Shown here one piece after another: positions 51,299 to 61,545 of a stretch of DNA of 64,000 nucleotides. Position 1 is the stretch's first letter. Each line of letters starts with the position of its first letter. Both the position numbers and the translations under genes were made by a program. The notes beneath the pieces are model-generated. The model was not told the origin of the DNA. It worked only from the letters and a program-made list of their open reading frames with translations, and made no database searches. Source of the DNA: Saprospiraceae bacterium (lineage in GTDB: Bacteria > Bacteroidota > Bacteroidia > Chitinophagales > Saprospiraceae); the NCBI GenBank assembly GCA_020628645.1, contig JAHDES010000009.1, positions 57,984 to 121,983 of the forward strand, in the 5' to 3' direction.

Positions 51299-52954
51299 AT
51301 GAAAAAACTCTATACTATTTTATGCCTATGTCTTTTTATGGCTTCTTTTGCTACAGCTCAAGAACGTTATAAAGATGATGTTTTCACTGATGTAACTGTT
51401 ACTTCAGACGTTACTTATGGAGTAAATGCAACATTATTATTCCTTGCACAAGCAATGGAAGCCGTTCCACAAGAATTGAAACTAGATGTGTATGAGCCTA
51501 CAGGTGATAATGTAGTTAATCGTCCATTATTCTTAGTTTTCCATACAGGTAACTTCTTACCTAATGTAACCAATGCTCAAATTGCAGGTACAAAAACAGA
51601 TTCTTCTGCAGTTGAGATTTGTACTCAATTAGCTCGTAAAGGATTTGTAGCAGCATCTGTTACCTATCGTGCTGGATGGAATCCACTAGCTGGTTCACAA
51701 CCAGAACGTGCTTTAGGTTTGATCCAAGCAGCTTATCGTGGTTTACAAGATGGTCGTAACGCCATTCGTTATTTCAGACATACTGTTGCCAATGAAGGTA
51801 ATCCTTATGGAATAGATGATACAAAGATTGCTTGTTTAGGTACAGGTACTGGTGGATATCTAGTATTAGGTATGGCTGGTTTATCTGACTACAATGAAAT
51901 CTTAACGACAACGAATGGTCCAGGTAAATTTTTATTAGATACGAATGGAGATAATGTTCCTGAAACACCAATGGTTATCCCTCCTTTCCATGGAGACATT
52001 AATGGTGAAGTATTAACTGTTACTCCTGCTGATGGTTCTTCTGTGCCTTTTGGTTTGCCTCCAGGTGACACAACTAATTATGTGAATTATGCTGGCTTTA
52101 GTAATGATTTCAATCTTTGTATCAATATTGGTGGTGCATTAGGTGATATTTCTTGGTTAAATGACCAAACAGTGCCTATCATTTCTATCCAATCTGCTTT
52201 TGATCAGTTTGCTCCTTATGATGATGCTGTATTAATCGTACCAAATACAGGCGATCCTATTGTACAAGTACAAGGCGCACAACAAATTGGTATGACGCAA
52301 GAAGGTTCTGGTATTAACCAAGCATGGAAAGATGCAATGTTTGATGATCCAATTACACAATTGGCTATGGCAAACTCTGCAATTGCTGGTCATCCTTATT
52401 ATGAAGGTACATTCCCTTATGTTCAAGCTCCTAACTCTTTAGGAATTGACGAAGGTATTGTTATTGACTGGTGGGATCCTGCAGCTCCTTCTCCTGCTGA
52501 TGGTCAGGGTATGGGTATTCCTTGGAATCAGTTACCACACCCATCGGGTGGTACATTCCACGACCAAGGTCTTGTATTGAATGAAGGTATGTCTGCTGAA
52601 AAAGCTCGCGCAAATATTGATACTTGTATGCAGTATATTCTTCCTCGTGCACTTGTTACGCTTGATCCAGCTATGCCAGTTTCAAGTAGTACTGAAGATA
52701 TTTTAGATGCAGCTGTTACAAATCTACAACTTGCTCCTAATCCTACTTTTGATCGAGTAATGTTAACGTCTTCTTTTGAGACGCCAATGCTTGGAATTGA
52801 GTTATATGATATGAGTGGTCGTCTTTTAGTAACTTTTGAAAACTTAGATGCTACTCAATATGAACTAGATTTATCTGCTCTAACCAAAGGACTTTATGTT
52901 GCTAAAGTTCGATTCGAGCAAGGTATTCAATCTCATAAAATTATGTTGAAGTAA
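51299..52954 (+). CDS. T9SS-exported alpha/beta-hydrolase-like protein without Ser nucleophile
   Basis: The 551-residue protein has a signal peptide (MKKLYTILCLCLFMASFATA), an alpha/beta-hydrolase domain and a T9SS type A C-terminal domain (LQLAPNPTFDRVMLTSSFET, IELYDMSGRLL, KGLYVAKVRFEQGIQSHKIM). The hydrolase core aligns with secreted carboxylesterases: LDVYEPTGDNV, FLVFHTGNFLPN (normally HGGGF), AAYRGLQDGRNAIRYFR, and IACLGTGTGGYLVLGMAG. In active enzymes the last motif reads GDSAGG; here Ser is Gly. The catalytic His/Asp positions cannot be placed with confidence. It may be a binding protein or use an unusual mechanism. It lies 63 bases after the TonB receptor gene. Confidence 0.82.
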   Translation: MKKLYTILCLCLFMASFATAQERYKDDVFTDVTVTSDVTYGVNATLLFLAQAMEAVPQELKLDVYEPTGDNVVNRPLFLVFHTGNFLPNVTNAQIAGTKTDSSAVEICTQLARKGFVAASVTYRAGWNPLAGSQPERALGLIQAAYRGLQDGRNAIRYFRHTVANEGNPYGIDDTKIACLGTGTGGYLVLGMAGLSDYNEILTTTNGPGKFLLDTNGDNVPETPMVIPPFHGDINGEVLTVTPADGSSVPFGLPPGDTTNYVNYAGFSNDFNLCINIGGALGDISWLNDQTVPIISIQSAFDQFAPYDDAVLIVPNTGDPIVQVQGAQQIGMTQEGSGINQAWKDAMFDDPITQLAMANSAIAGHPYYEGTFPYVQAPNSLGIDEGIVIDWWDPAAPSPADGQGMGIPWNQLPHPSGGTFHDQGLVLNEGMSAEKARANIDTCMQYILPRALVTLDPAMPVSSSTEDILDAAVTNLQLAPNPTFDRVMLTSSFETPMLGIELYDMSGRLLVTFENLDATQYELDLSALTKGLYVAKVRFEQGIQSHKIMLK

Positions 52955-53041
52955 ATAGATAAGGACATAAGACTTTTCGACTTAGGATCTTGGAATAATT
53001 TGATTTTCAATTGCCTAATCTTATAAGGTTTTATTCTTGAT

Positions 53042-53093
53042 CTCCATAAAAAAAACCCATCTTGCAAATGCAAGATGGGTTTTTTTTATGGAG
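53042..53093. terminator. Bidirectional terminator with a perfect 24-bp stem
   Basis: The arm at 53042-53065 (CTCCAT, eight A, CCCATCTTGC) and the arm at 53070-53093 are perfectly complementary around an AAAT loop. It serves the convergent hydrolase-like gene and typA. Confidence 0.93.
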
Positions 53094-53138
53094 TCGTACA
53101 AAGTCCTATATAAATTAGTCCTAAGTCTAAAAAATAGA

Positions 53139-54950
53139 TTACACAACTAGGGCTTTATTCTTTGCACGTTTACGTTCGTGTTCTTTTAATAAGATTTTTC
53201 GTAGGCGCATTGCTTTCGGAGTGACCTCTACATATTCATCTGCTTGAATGTATTCAAGAGCTTCTTCTAAAGTAAATTTGATTGGTGGAACAAGTTTTAC
53301 TTTATCATCTGCCCCAGAGGAACGCATATTGGTGAGTTTCTTTGTCTTCGTTACATTAACCACTAGATCGTTTGGACGACTATTTTCACCAATAACTTGC
53401 CCTTCATAAACATCTTCATTGGCTTCTACAAAAAACTTTCCTCGCTCTTGCAAATTATTAATACTAAATGGAATCGCTTTTCCATTTTCCATACTAATTA
53501 ATGATCCATTCAAACGACCAGGAATATCTCCTTTCCATGGCTGAAACTCTTTAAAACGGTGTGTCATTATCGCCTCTCCTGCTGTTGCTGTTAAGAGATA
53601 ATTTCGTAACCCAATAATACCACGAGAAGGAATCTCAAATTGTAATAACATTCGGTCGGCTTTAGGCTCCATGGAAAGCATTTGACCTTTACGTTTGGTT
53701 ACCATTTCAATAGCTTTACCAGAAACGGATTCAGGTAAATCGATGGTCAATTCCTCAATGGGTTCATGTTTTTTACCGTCGATTGTTTTTAAAATCACTG
53801 TTGGCTGTCCAATTTGTAATTCATAGCCTTCTCTACGCATCGTTTCAATCAATACCGATAAATGTAAGACCCCTCGTCCGTAGACTCGAAATGAATCTGC
53901 TGAATCTGTTGGAACAACTTTGAGTGCTAAATTACGCTCCATTTCTTTTTCCAAGCGATCATTGACATGACGAGAAGTAACAAATTTTCCATCTTGACCA
54001 AAGAATGGAGAATCATTAATGGTAAATAACATACTCATGGTTGGTTCGTCGATGGCAATACTTGCTAGCGACTCTGGATTTTCACCATCGGCAAGCGTAT
54101 CTCCAATATCAAAACCATCTATACCTTGAACTGCACAAATTTCACCCGCGACAACTTCATTTACTTCTTTTTTAGCCAAACCTTCAAAAACAAACAAGCC
54201 TTTAATTTGCTGTTTAACTTTCTTGCCATCGTTGTTGACGATATTAATCCATTGTGCTTTTTTCAAGCTTCCTCTTGTCAAACGACCGATTGCCATACGA
54301 CCTGTATATCGAGAGTAGTCCAAAGAAGTAATCAACATTTGGGGAGTTCCCTCACTTACTTTAGGAGGAGGTACGTGTTCTATAATAGCATCTAATAATG
54401 ACGTAATATCTTCCGTTGGATTTTTCCAATCTGTGCTCATCCATCCATGCTTCGCAGAGCCATAAATCGCTGGAAAATCCAATTGATCTTCCGTTGCATC
54501 TAGATTAAACATTAGATCGAAAACGGATTCATGAACTTCTTCTGGGGTACAATTTTCTTTATCTACTTTATTAATAACCACGATTGGTTTCAAGCCTAAT
54601 TGCAAGGCTTTTTGCAATACAAATCGCGTTTGTGGCATTGGGCCTTCAAAAGCATCTACTAATAATAAAACACCATCTGCCATATTGAGCACGCGCTCTA
54701 CTTCACCTCCAAAATCGCTGTGACCAGGGGTGTCAATCGTATTGATTTTGACCCCTTTGTAGGTAATCGAAGCGTTTTTAGAGACAATGGTAATGCCTCG
54801 TTCTTTTTCAAGATCATTGCTATCCATAATGAGTTCACCAGGTTTTTCATGATCCTTGAATAAAGCACCTGCATGAAGCATTTTATCCATTAATGTGGTC
54901 TTACCATGATCTACGTGTGCAATAATTGCAATATTCCGTATCGCTGTCAT
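53139..54950 (-). CDS. typA: Translational GTPase TypA/BipA
   Basis: The 603-residue GTPase has the expected length and G motifs: G1 [16 protein letters not shown]2 [12 protein letters not shown]3 [16 protein letters not shown]4 [10 protein letters not shown] and G5 [10 protein letters not shown]. The elongation-factor-like domains II, III and V and the TypA C-terminal domain follow ([36 protein letters not shown] without its first letters reads [13 protein letters not shown]). It acts on the ribosome in stress and low-temperature growth and in large-subunit assembly. A promoter-like box lies 42 bases upstream. Confidence 0.96.
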   Translation of the reverse strand: MTAIRNIAIIAHVDHGKTTLMDKMLHAGALFKDHEKPGELIMDSNDLEKERGITIVSKNASITYKGVKINTIDTPGHSDFGGEVERVLNMADGVLLLVDAFEGPMPQTRFVLQKALQLGLKPIVVINKVDKENCTPEEVHESVFDLMFNLDATEDQLDFPAIYGSAKHGWMSTDWKNPTEDITSLLDAIIEHVPPPKVSEGTPQMLITSLDYSRYTGRMAIGRLTRGSLKKAQWINIVNNDGKKVKQQIKGLFVFEGLAKKEVNEVVAGEICAVQGIDGFDIGDTLADGENPESLASIAIDEPTMSMLFTINDSPFFGQDGKFVTSRHVNDRLEKEMERNLALKVVPTDSADSFRVYGRGVLHLSVLIETMRREGYELQIGQPTVILKTIDGKKHEPIEELTIDLPESVSGKAIEMVTKRKGQMLSMEPKADRMLLQFEIPSRGIIGLRNYLLTATAGEAIMTHRFKEFQPWKGDIPGRLNGSLISMENGKAIPFSINNLQERGKFFVEANEDVYEGQVIGENSRPNDLVVNVTKTKKLTNMRSSGADDKVKLVPPIKFTLEEALEYIQADEYVEVTPKAMRLRKILLKEHERKRAKNKALVV

Positions 54951-54991
54951 CTAAAATATTTAATTTTCCTAAATATGTTCCAAAACAGGCG

Positions 54992-54999
54992 CAAAGGTA
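54992..54999 (-). promoter_or_regulatory. -7 box (TACCTTTG) for typA
   Basis: On the minus strand TACCTTTG matches TAnnTTTG, 42 bases before the ATG at 54950. Confidence 0.45.
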
Positions 55000-55128
55000 A
55001 GCTCTTTTTTGATAGAATGCACGTTTTGGAAGTAATTAAACTATGCTTATTAGACAAATTCTCTTGAAGTGAAAATTTCTAATAGTTTGATGTTAACTAT
55101 ATCCTCTCGTCGAATAAATTCGACCATC

Positions 55129-58065
55129 CTATTTTATGGTTATTTCATCAATAAAAATCCAGCTCTTTCCGTCATATTGATGCCCAAGATGCCATTCGGG
55201 TAGGTCTCCTAGTTTACTTGCTATGATTTTAATGTATTGATATTTAGCAGCATTGATCGCAAAAGAGAGATGTTCAATCTCTACTTCCTCATTGGGTGAG
55301 GGTGTAGATAATTTCTTTTTTTGAATGCTGGTAAACGTTTTTCCATCTTTAGAAACTAAACATTCTACAGCAGTGGGAAGAAAAATCCAAGAGCGTTGGT
55401 CACGAAGAAAATTAACATCAACCGATTGGATGGTTTTAGATTTACCTAAATTAATCGTTGCATGTACATCGACATCGGAATAACCTTGCCAAGTACCCGT
55501 TCTGAAATCAGATGTTCCTAAAATTCCATCTATTAAAGCTCGATTTCCTCCTGCATTGTATTGATTGGCATATTCAGTCGCGAGTTCGATACTTAAATTA
55601 GGATCAATTTTGATAAATTTAGTAGCAATTTTCGCACTAGATACTCCTTCTTTTTTGGCAAATACTTCTAAAGTTCCAGCTTCTGAAATAGTAAAGGGAG
55701 ATTTATATTCTTGAACATCATTTTGATCGATTCCATAAAAAATCGTGGCTTCTTTATCTGCACATCCTAAATGGACTTGTGTTTGTTCTTTAAAAGCGAC
55801 CTCTCCTTTTTCTATAAATGGTGCTGGTGTAATGAGGTGTTCTTCAATGGAGGTTTTAGGAATATGCGCATCTGCTGTTCCCCATTTGGAAGGTGCATCT
55901 CCCATTTGGAAAACTAATTGTCCCCCTTTCATAATAACCTCATGTTTTAAATAAGAAAAGGGATAATTCTTTCCATTCAACGTAAGCGATTGAATGTATT
56001 TATGCGTAGGAGCAAAATTTTCAGCAATAATTTCAAAGGTTTTTCCATTTTCAAGATTAATTTTTGCTTTCTCAAATAATGGCGTGCCTATGATGTATTC
56101 ATTATTTCCAGGCGAAACAGGATAAAAACCCATACTACTCAAAATATACCATGCACTCATCTGTCCACAATCTTCATTTCCAGCAATACCCTCAGGTGTA
56201 TTGGTGTAAAGAGTCGTTAAAATCTCATGGATTCGCTCTTGTGTTTTATTTGGTTGATTGATGAAATTGTATAAATATGCCATGTGATGACTGGGTTCAT
56301 TTCCATGCGCATATTGACCAATCAAACCCGTAATATCTTTTTGATCTCGACCTGCGGTTTCTACATTTGCAGTGAATAATTCATCTAATTGTTCTTCTAA
56401 AGCTTTTTTTCCACCCAAGAGTTTGATAAATCCACTAATATCTTGCGGTACATAAAAACTATATTGCCAAGCATTGGCTTCAGTATAATTGAAATTGACT
56501 TCATAAGGATCAAAAGGCGCAAACCAAGTATTGCGAAAACGCCCCCGCATAAATTGAGTCGATGGATCAAAACTATTTTTATAATTTTGGGCACGTTGGA
56601 GATAATATTGATAATCTTCTTCTTGATTCATGGACTTTGCCATCAATGCAATGGTCCAATCATCGTAGGCATATTCCAGCGTTTTGGAGACCGATTCAGA
56701 TTCTTGTTCTACGGGAATATATCCCATTTCTTTGTAAAATTTCAAGCCCAATTTATCCCGTGTAGCGGAGTGTTTCATGGCCTCCAAGGCTTTCTTTTCG
56801 TCATAATCTTGAATTCCTTTTTGGTAAGCATCTACAATAACAGGAATGGCATGATAACCAATCATACAATGCGTATAATTTGCCGCCAAATCCCAAATAG
56901 GCATAATGCCCCCTTCCTCATATTTGGCTAAAAAGGTATTAATAAAATCATTGGTTCGCTCTTGATCTATAATCGTAAACAAAGGATGCGCAGCACGATG
57001 CGTATCCCACAGTGAAAAGACGGTGTAATAATCAAAATCGCTGGTTTGGTGAATTTCTAAATCCATTCCTCGATAACGACCATCAACATCTTGATAGATA
57101 TTAGGAGCCAACATGCTATGGTACATGGCGGTGTAGAAATTCACTTTATGCTCCTCAATAGGTGTTTCAATTTCTATTTTTTGAAGGTGCTTTTCCCAAG
57201 TTTGTTGGGCAGAATTCTTTACTTCTTCAAAGGATTTTGATCCTATTTCTTGTAGAAGATTTTGTTTTGCGCCTTTATTATCAACTGCGGATATGCCTAC
57301 TTTTACAAAAACAGATTCATTATTCGGATTTTTTAGCTTTAAAGCGGCGATTTTTCCATTATCAGAAAAAATAGAATTTTCTTGGTCGATGGAATGTGAG
57401 AATACCATATGATAAAATAAATACTGCTGTTCCGCCCATGCTTTTGAATGACGATAACCTTGAATTTCAGTATCCGAGAGGAGATCAATTTGATGTGCCA
57501 AGACTTCATCTCGATGTTCCAAATCAAGGATAATATATTGATTTTCAGCACTAGGAAATTGATAGTGATGAATTCCTGAACGCTGCGCCACTGTCAATTC
57601 TACTTTTATATCTGTACTATCCAACCATACTTGATAATAGCCGGGTGTGGCTTTTTCATTTTCATGCGAAAAACGAGTTCGATAGCCTTTTTTACCATCG
57701 GCGCCATTGTTTAAAACCGCTTCTGTCGTAGGCATTAATAAAATATCGCCATAATCAGACACCCCTGTTCCACTCAGATGCGTATGTGAAAAACCATAAA
57801 TATAGTTATCACTATAATGATAGCCCGAACAGCCATCCCAGCCCGTCAAACGCGTATCAGGACTCAATTGCATCATCCCAAAAGGCATGCTCGCCCCTGG
57901 GTAAGTATGTCCATGTCCGCCTGTACCTATGAAGGTATTGACAAAGGAAGTGTATGCTTGATCGGAATTACCTTTAGTCGTTGAAGTTGTTTGTTCCTTA
58001 CAAGATGATGATAATAAACAAAGCGTTAAGAATAATGTAAAGTATTTACCCATGTGATCTTTCAT
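55129..58065 (-). CDS. GH92 family alpha-mannosidase lipoprotein
   Basis: From the ATG at 58065 the product has 978 residues; ATG 58053 is an equally good start, while the frame from 58077 begins with GTG. A lipoprotein signal (LLSSSC) indicates surface or periplasmic anchoring. GH92 hallmarks are FIGTGGHGHTYPGASMPFGM, TRLTGWDGCSGYHYSD, FSLWDTHRAAHPLFTIID, GRFRNTWFAPFDP and EGIAGNEDCGQMSAWYILSS, covering the two-domain catalytic region to about residue 740. A chitobiase-like/F5-8 type C-like part follows at the C-terminus (WQGYSDVDVHATINLGKSKT). GH92 enzymes are calcium-dependent exo-alpha-mannosidases (mostly alpha-1,2 or 1,3) that act on high-mannose glycans. No other glycan gene is adjacent, so it is not in a classical utilisation locus. 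Confidence 0.93.
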   Translation of the reverse strand: MKDHMGKYFTLFLTLCLLSSSCKEQTTSTTKGNSDQAYTSFVNTFIGTGGHGHTYPGASMPFGMMQLSPDTRLTGWDGCSGYHYSDNYIYGFSHTHLSGTGVSDYGDILLMPTTEAVLNNGADGKKGYRTRFSHENEKATPGYYQVWLDSTDIKVELTVAQRSGIHHYQFPSAENQYIILDLEHRDEVLAHQIDLLSDTEIQGYRHSKAWAEQQYLFYHMVFSHSIDQENSIFSDNGKIAALKLKNPNNESVFVKVGISAVDNKGAKQNLLQEIGSKSFEEVKNSAQQTWEKHLQKIEIETPIEEHKVNFYTAMYHSMLAPNIYQDVDGRYRGMDLEIHQTSDFDYYTVFSLWDTHRAAHPLFTIIDQERTNDFINTFLAKYEEGGIMPIWDLAANYTHCMIGYHAIPVIVDAYQKGIQDYDEKKALEAMKHSATRDKLGLKFYKEMGYIPVEQESESVSKTLEYAYDDWTIALMAKSMNQEEDYQYYLQRAQNYKNSFDPSTQFMRGRFRNTWFAPFDPYEVNFNYTEANAWQYSFYVPQDISGFIKLLGGKKALEEQLDELFTANVETAGRDQKDITGLIGQYAHGNEPSHHMAYLYNFINQPNKTQERIHEILTTLYTNTPEGIAGNEDCGQMSAWYILSSMGFYPVSPGNNEYIIGTPLFEKAKINLENGKTFEIIAENFAPTHKYIQSLTLNGKNYPFSYLKHEVIMKGGQLVFQMGDAPSKWGTADAHIPKTSIEEHLITPAPFIEKGEVAFKEQTQVHLGCADKEATIFYGIDQNDVQEYKSPFTISEAGTLEVFAKKEGVSSAKIATKFIKIDPNLSIELATEYANQYNAGGNRALIDGILGTSDFRTGTWQGYSDVDVHATINLGKSKTIQSVDVNFLRDQRSWIFLPTAVECLVSKDGKTFTSIQKKKLSTPSPNEEVEIEHLSFAINAAKYQYIKIIASKLGDLPEWHLGHQYDGKSWIFIDEITIK

Positions 58066-58108
58066 TTTAGATAACACTAAGGTAAAGTTTCTTTTGGAAT
58101 ATCATTTT

Positions 58109-59668
58109 TTACTGCTGAATAAACACCTTTTTAGTGTAAATGGATTCTTTGTGTTTTATTTGTAAGACATACATTCCCGATTCATAAGATTGAGTATCGA
58201 ATTTCACTTGACCAGTAGCTCCCATTTGTCTAGTATTAGAATAAACTAGTTGTCCAACAGTATTGAATAATTGAAGTTTTACTTTTTCATTAGAAGCTAT
58301 TGAAAAATCAATGGTCATTTCTGAAGAAGCAGGATTAGGAAAGATTTTTATAACACTAGCAGATAATGCTGATGTTGTAGATGTTAATTCATCTACTACT
58401 ACCCATTGATGATAAGTACAACCATATTGATTAGTAATATCTACATAATATACACCTGCTTCAAGACTGTCCACAAATGATGTTGTTGCTCCATTATGCT
58501 CCCAATAATAAGTGTATTCTCCACCAGATGGATTGATCTGAATGCTTCCTGTGGCTTCTCCAGGAAGTGTACCAACTACCTCTTCATTAAGAAGTAACCA
58601 TTCCATAATTGATTGTCCGACTAAAATAAAATTCAAAGCACTACATCCACTACTATCTACTATTTTTACAATATTGGTTCCATACATTTGTGGGGTAATT
58701 AAAATGACTATAGTATCTGTAAATGTTCCAACAGGTATAGAATCTCCTTCCCAAAAAAAGGTATAAGGTAATACTCCTCCATCAGCCGTTATAGTCACTT
58801 CTTTACTTTCATTCCCACACAAGTGAATATATTGCTCATTGCTTGGAAATACCAAAGGAGAAGAATTGGCTATCAATTCAATAGTATCTATAGCTATACA
58901 TCCATTTACTCCAGTAGAAAAAAGATAATATGGAGAAGGATTTTGATCCTCGTTTATATTAAATAAATTCACATCTGTAATGAAAGAATTAAGCATATCT
59001 TCTCCCAGTGCATCATATAATTTATAATCAACAATTGAGTCAGACGATGTCACGTTAAATCTTGTTCTACCATACATACAATTCTGAACTACATCTGGTG
59101 CATAAACATTTGGAGGCATATCATCTAATTCTATTTGAATTATAGTACTATCTTTACAGCCATTCAAATCAGAGGTATTGACCCATAAATATTCTCCAGC
59201 TTCTTCAAAAAAAGGAGTTGCTTCTGTAGAAATTAAGTTTCCTGAAGTATTATACCATTTATGGGAGCGAAAAAAGGGATTGAAATCATTAAAATCTTTG
59301 ATTCGTTCTTTACAATCTAAAACAATAGGTTCATCAAGATCAAATGATAAAACTTGTGTATTTTCATTAATCTGAATGGTGCTAATTGTTGTATCTCCAT
59401 TTGTGTTAATAACAGCAGCTTCATATAATCCTCCTGAATAAACGACTATAGGATTATCCACTTGTTGGGCAACAGGAACATTAGAAGAAGTCCATTCTAT
59501 TATATCGCTGGCATCATCAAGTAAAACAAATAGAACAGCACTATCCACATCACAATTAATCAAGGTAGTTGAAGTCGTAATAATGGCTTGGGCTTGAAGC
59601 TGAAGTATTGAAAAAAATGTGAGTAGAACACTAAATACAGAAGACGAAATATAAATATTTTGACGCAT
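58109..59668 (-). CDS. T9SS-exported adhesin-like protein with PKD/SprB-type units
   Basis: The 519-residue protein has a signal peptide (FSVLLTFFSILQLQAQA). The body is built of Ig-like units: TVTADG-like VTITADGGVLPYTFFWEGDS and GSIQINPSGGEYTYYWEHNG with YYVDITNQYGCTYHQ, which resemble the SprB repeats of gliding Bacteroidota. The C-terminal domain is T9SS type A (IKIFPNPASSEMTIDFSIAS, LQLFNTVGQLVYSNT, SGMYVLQIKHKESIYTKKVF). It is probably a surface-attached adhesion or matrix protein. It lies 31 bases upstream of the GH92 gene's first in-frame start on the same strand, so the two may be cotranscribed. Confidence 0.85.
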   Translation of the reverse strand: MRQNIYISSSVFSVLLTFFSILQLQAQAIITTSTTLINCDVDSAVLFVLLDDASDIIEWTSSNVPVAQQVDNPIVVYSGGLYEAAVINTNGDTTISTIQINENTQVLSFDLDEPIVLDCKERIKDFNDFNPFFRSHKWYNTSGNLISTEATPFFEEAGEYLWVNTSDLNGCKDSTIIQIELDDMPPNVYAPDVVQNCMYGRTRFNVTSSDSIVDYKLYDALGEDMLNSFITDVNLFNINEDQNPSPYYLFSTGVNGCIAIDTIELIANSSPLVFPSNEQYIHLCGNESKEVTITADGGVLPYTFFWEGDSIPVGTFTDTIVILITPQMYGTNIVKIVDSSGCSALNFILVGQSIMEWLLLNEEVVGTLPGEATGSIQINPSGGEYTYYWEHNGATTSFVDSLEAGVYYVDITNQYGCTYHQWVVVDELTSTTSALSASVIKIFPNPASSEMTIDFSIASNEKVKLQLFNTVGQLVYSNTRQMGATGQVKFDTQSYESGMYVLQIKHKESIYTKKVFIQQ

Positions 59669-59831
59669 GGGAGTATAATTTTTTGTTCATGATATTATCC
59701 GTTTTATAAGTTATGCCATTCTAATCAAAAAGTAAATAGTTTACATTTTCTATTGATATGATTTTAATTAATATCACCAATTTTAGTGAGTGGAAATAAG
59801 CAAGTTCATTGGCAGTTAAACATCAAGGGAT

Positions 59832-59867
59832 ATAAAAAAGTCTGAGTGAAATACATCACCCAGACTT
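59832..59867 (-). terminator. Terminator after ftsZ
   Basis: On the minus strand AAGTCTGGGTGA pairs with TCACTCAGACTT (one mismatch, 6-base loop) followed by a T-run. It lies about 59 bases past the ftsZ stop and ends the ftsQAZ transcript. Confidence 0.85.
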
Positions 59868-59925
59868 AGTGTTAAAACACTCAGAACCATTAATATTAAG
59901 CGTTCTTTAAGGTTAATCTTAGTAT

Positions 59926-61368
59926 CTAATCTACATTATCATGTAAAAAAGAATTGTTAGAATGAATTTCTGTTCGACCATCTTCTTCAGAAATGGTCCA
60001 TTTAGAGCGATCTACCTCAGATGCATCAGGTACATCATCAAAACGAACATTACGTCTTACATAAGCAGGTTCATTCTCCAAATCAATAATCGTTTGTGGA
60101 TTATTTAGTTTTTTATTGAGATTACGTAAGCGATCTCTACGACGCATTTCTTGGTCGTTACGGCGCTGACGTTCCTGTATTTGTCGTTCTTTATCTTCAT
60201 TTTTGATATAAGGCTCATCGTACGAATATTGCGACTTTCGATAAGAAGACAATTGTGATTGAATATCATTAAATTCAAAAGTGGTAGCCGATTCTGCTGT
60301 ATCTTCATGTCCTAAATCGTAAAGGGAAGATTTCTCGGTTTTAGGCGCATCATCTTCTAAAGAAACCACTACTTTATTTGTATTCTGTCCTCCAAAATTT
60401 TTCTGTACATTATTGCGTTCAAAACCTGTAGCAATTACGGTAACACTAATTTTCTCTCCTATCGTTTCATCAAAACAATTACCCCAGATTAAATCTGTCC
60501 CATAACCTGCTTCTTCTTGCACAAATTCGGTAATTTCAAAGATTTCATCCATCGTTACTTCTTTTGTACCAGAAGTAATATTTAAGAGAATATGTTGTGC
60601 GCCTTTGATGTCGTTATCTTCTAATAAAGGCGAGTTCAATGCCTCATCTACTGCTCGTTTAGCACGATCGTCTCCTTCAGCCATTGCGGTTCCCATAATT
60701 GCAACACCGCTATTGCGCATAACAGTATTGACATCTTCAAAATCCACGTTTACATAACCAGGAACTGTTATAATTTCTGCGATACCTTTTGCGGCTGTGG
60801 TTAAAATATTGTCCGCTTTGGCGAAAGCATCAGATAAGGATAGATTTCCGTGAATTTGACGTAATTTATCATTTGAAATGACGATCAAGGTATCAACATT
60901 TTTCTTTAGTTCTTCCAGACCATCCATTCCTTGTGTAGAACGACGACGTCCTTCAAAAGTAAATGGAAGTGTAACAATTCCTACAGTCAGAATATCCATC
61001 TCTTGTGCTGCTTTAGCGATGATTGGTGCTGCGCCAGTTCCTGTTCCACCACCCATTCCAGCAGTGACAAACAACATCTTGGTATCATCGGATAAAAATT
61101 CTTTTACTGCTTCAATAGATTCAATACAAGCTTGTTTTCCAACTTGTGGCTTAGATCCTGCACCACGACCTTCTGTAAGATTAGGGCCTAGTTGTAATTT
61201 AGTGGGTACAGGACTAATTTCCATTGCCTGATTATCCGTATTGGAAATGGCGAAATCAACGCCAACGATGCCTTGTTTGAACATGTGGGTTACTGCATTA
61301 CTACCTCCCCCTCCTACTCCAAGGACTTTTATGATGGACTTATCGTCTTTTGGTAAATCAAAAATCAT
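59926..61368 (-). CDS. ftsZ: Cell division protein FtsZ
   Basis: From the ATG at 61368 the tubulin homologue has 480 residues (a TTG at 61386 is unnecessary). Nucleotide-binding motifs are VLGVGGGGSNAVTHM and the tubulin signature GMGGGTGTGAAPII; the T7 loop catalytic residues are in GYVNVDFEDVNTVM. The linker after residue 320 is long, charged and rich in Arg, Asp and Gln (RQIQERQRRNDQEMRRRDR). A degenerate C-terminal peptide EPAYVRRNVRFDD matches the FtsA-binding tail, but about 35 further residues follow it. FtsZ forms the division ring at mid-cell. It follows ftsA after a 177-base gap with a hairpin. Confidence 0.97.
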   Translation of the reverse strand: MIFDLPKDDKSIIKVLGVGGGGSNAVTHMFKQGIVGVDFAISNTDNQAMEISPVPTKLQLGPNLTEGRGAGSKPQVGKQACIESIEAVKEFLSDDTKMLFVTAGMGGGTGTGAAPIIAKAAQEMDILTVGIVTLPFTFEGRRRSTQGMDGLEELKKNVDTLIVISNDKLRQIHGNLSLSDAFAKADNILTTAAKGIAEIITVPGYVNVDFEDVNTVMRNSGVAIMGTAMAEGDDRAKRAVDEALNSPLLEDNDIKGAQHILLNITSGTKEVTMDEIFEITEFVQEEAGYGTDLIWGNCFDETIGEKISVTVIATGFERNNVQKNFGGQNTNKVVVSLEDDAPKTEKSSLYDLGHEDTAESATTFEFNDIQSQLSSYRKSQYSYDEPYIKNEDKERQIQERQRRNDQEMRRRDRLRNLNKKLNNPQTIIDLENEPAYVRRNVRFDDVPDASEVDRSKWTISEEDGRTEIHSNNSFLHDNVD

Positions 61369-61513
61369 AATCTTAGCTATTTTCAAGAACGCATTTTTTA
61401 CTAGAATTTAGACTTTTAGATGGTTAGATATTAGTTCTAAGTTCTTTCTTTAAATCAAGTCTTTTTTAATGCGAATTCTCAGATTATTAAATTTAGTTTA
61501 AAGAATTCATTAA

Positions 61514-61542
61514 ACTTTTCAAGTTAGTTAAACTTGAAAAGT
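61514..61542. repeat. Perfect hairpin between ftsA and ftsZ
   Basis: ACTTTTCAAGTT and AACTTGAAAAGT form a 12-bp stem with a 5-base loop, 4 bases past the ftsA stop. There is no proper U-tract on the minus strand. It could attenuate transcription or set the ftsA to ftsZ ratio. Confidence 0.6.
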
Positions 61543-61545
61543 GAA

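Noticed and set aside
56443..56931. Plus-strand 162-codon frame
   Set aside because: It lies wholly antisense within the GH92 gene, in a region coding for conserved catalytic-domain sequence.
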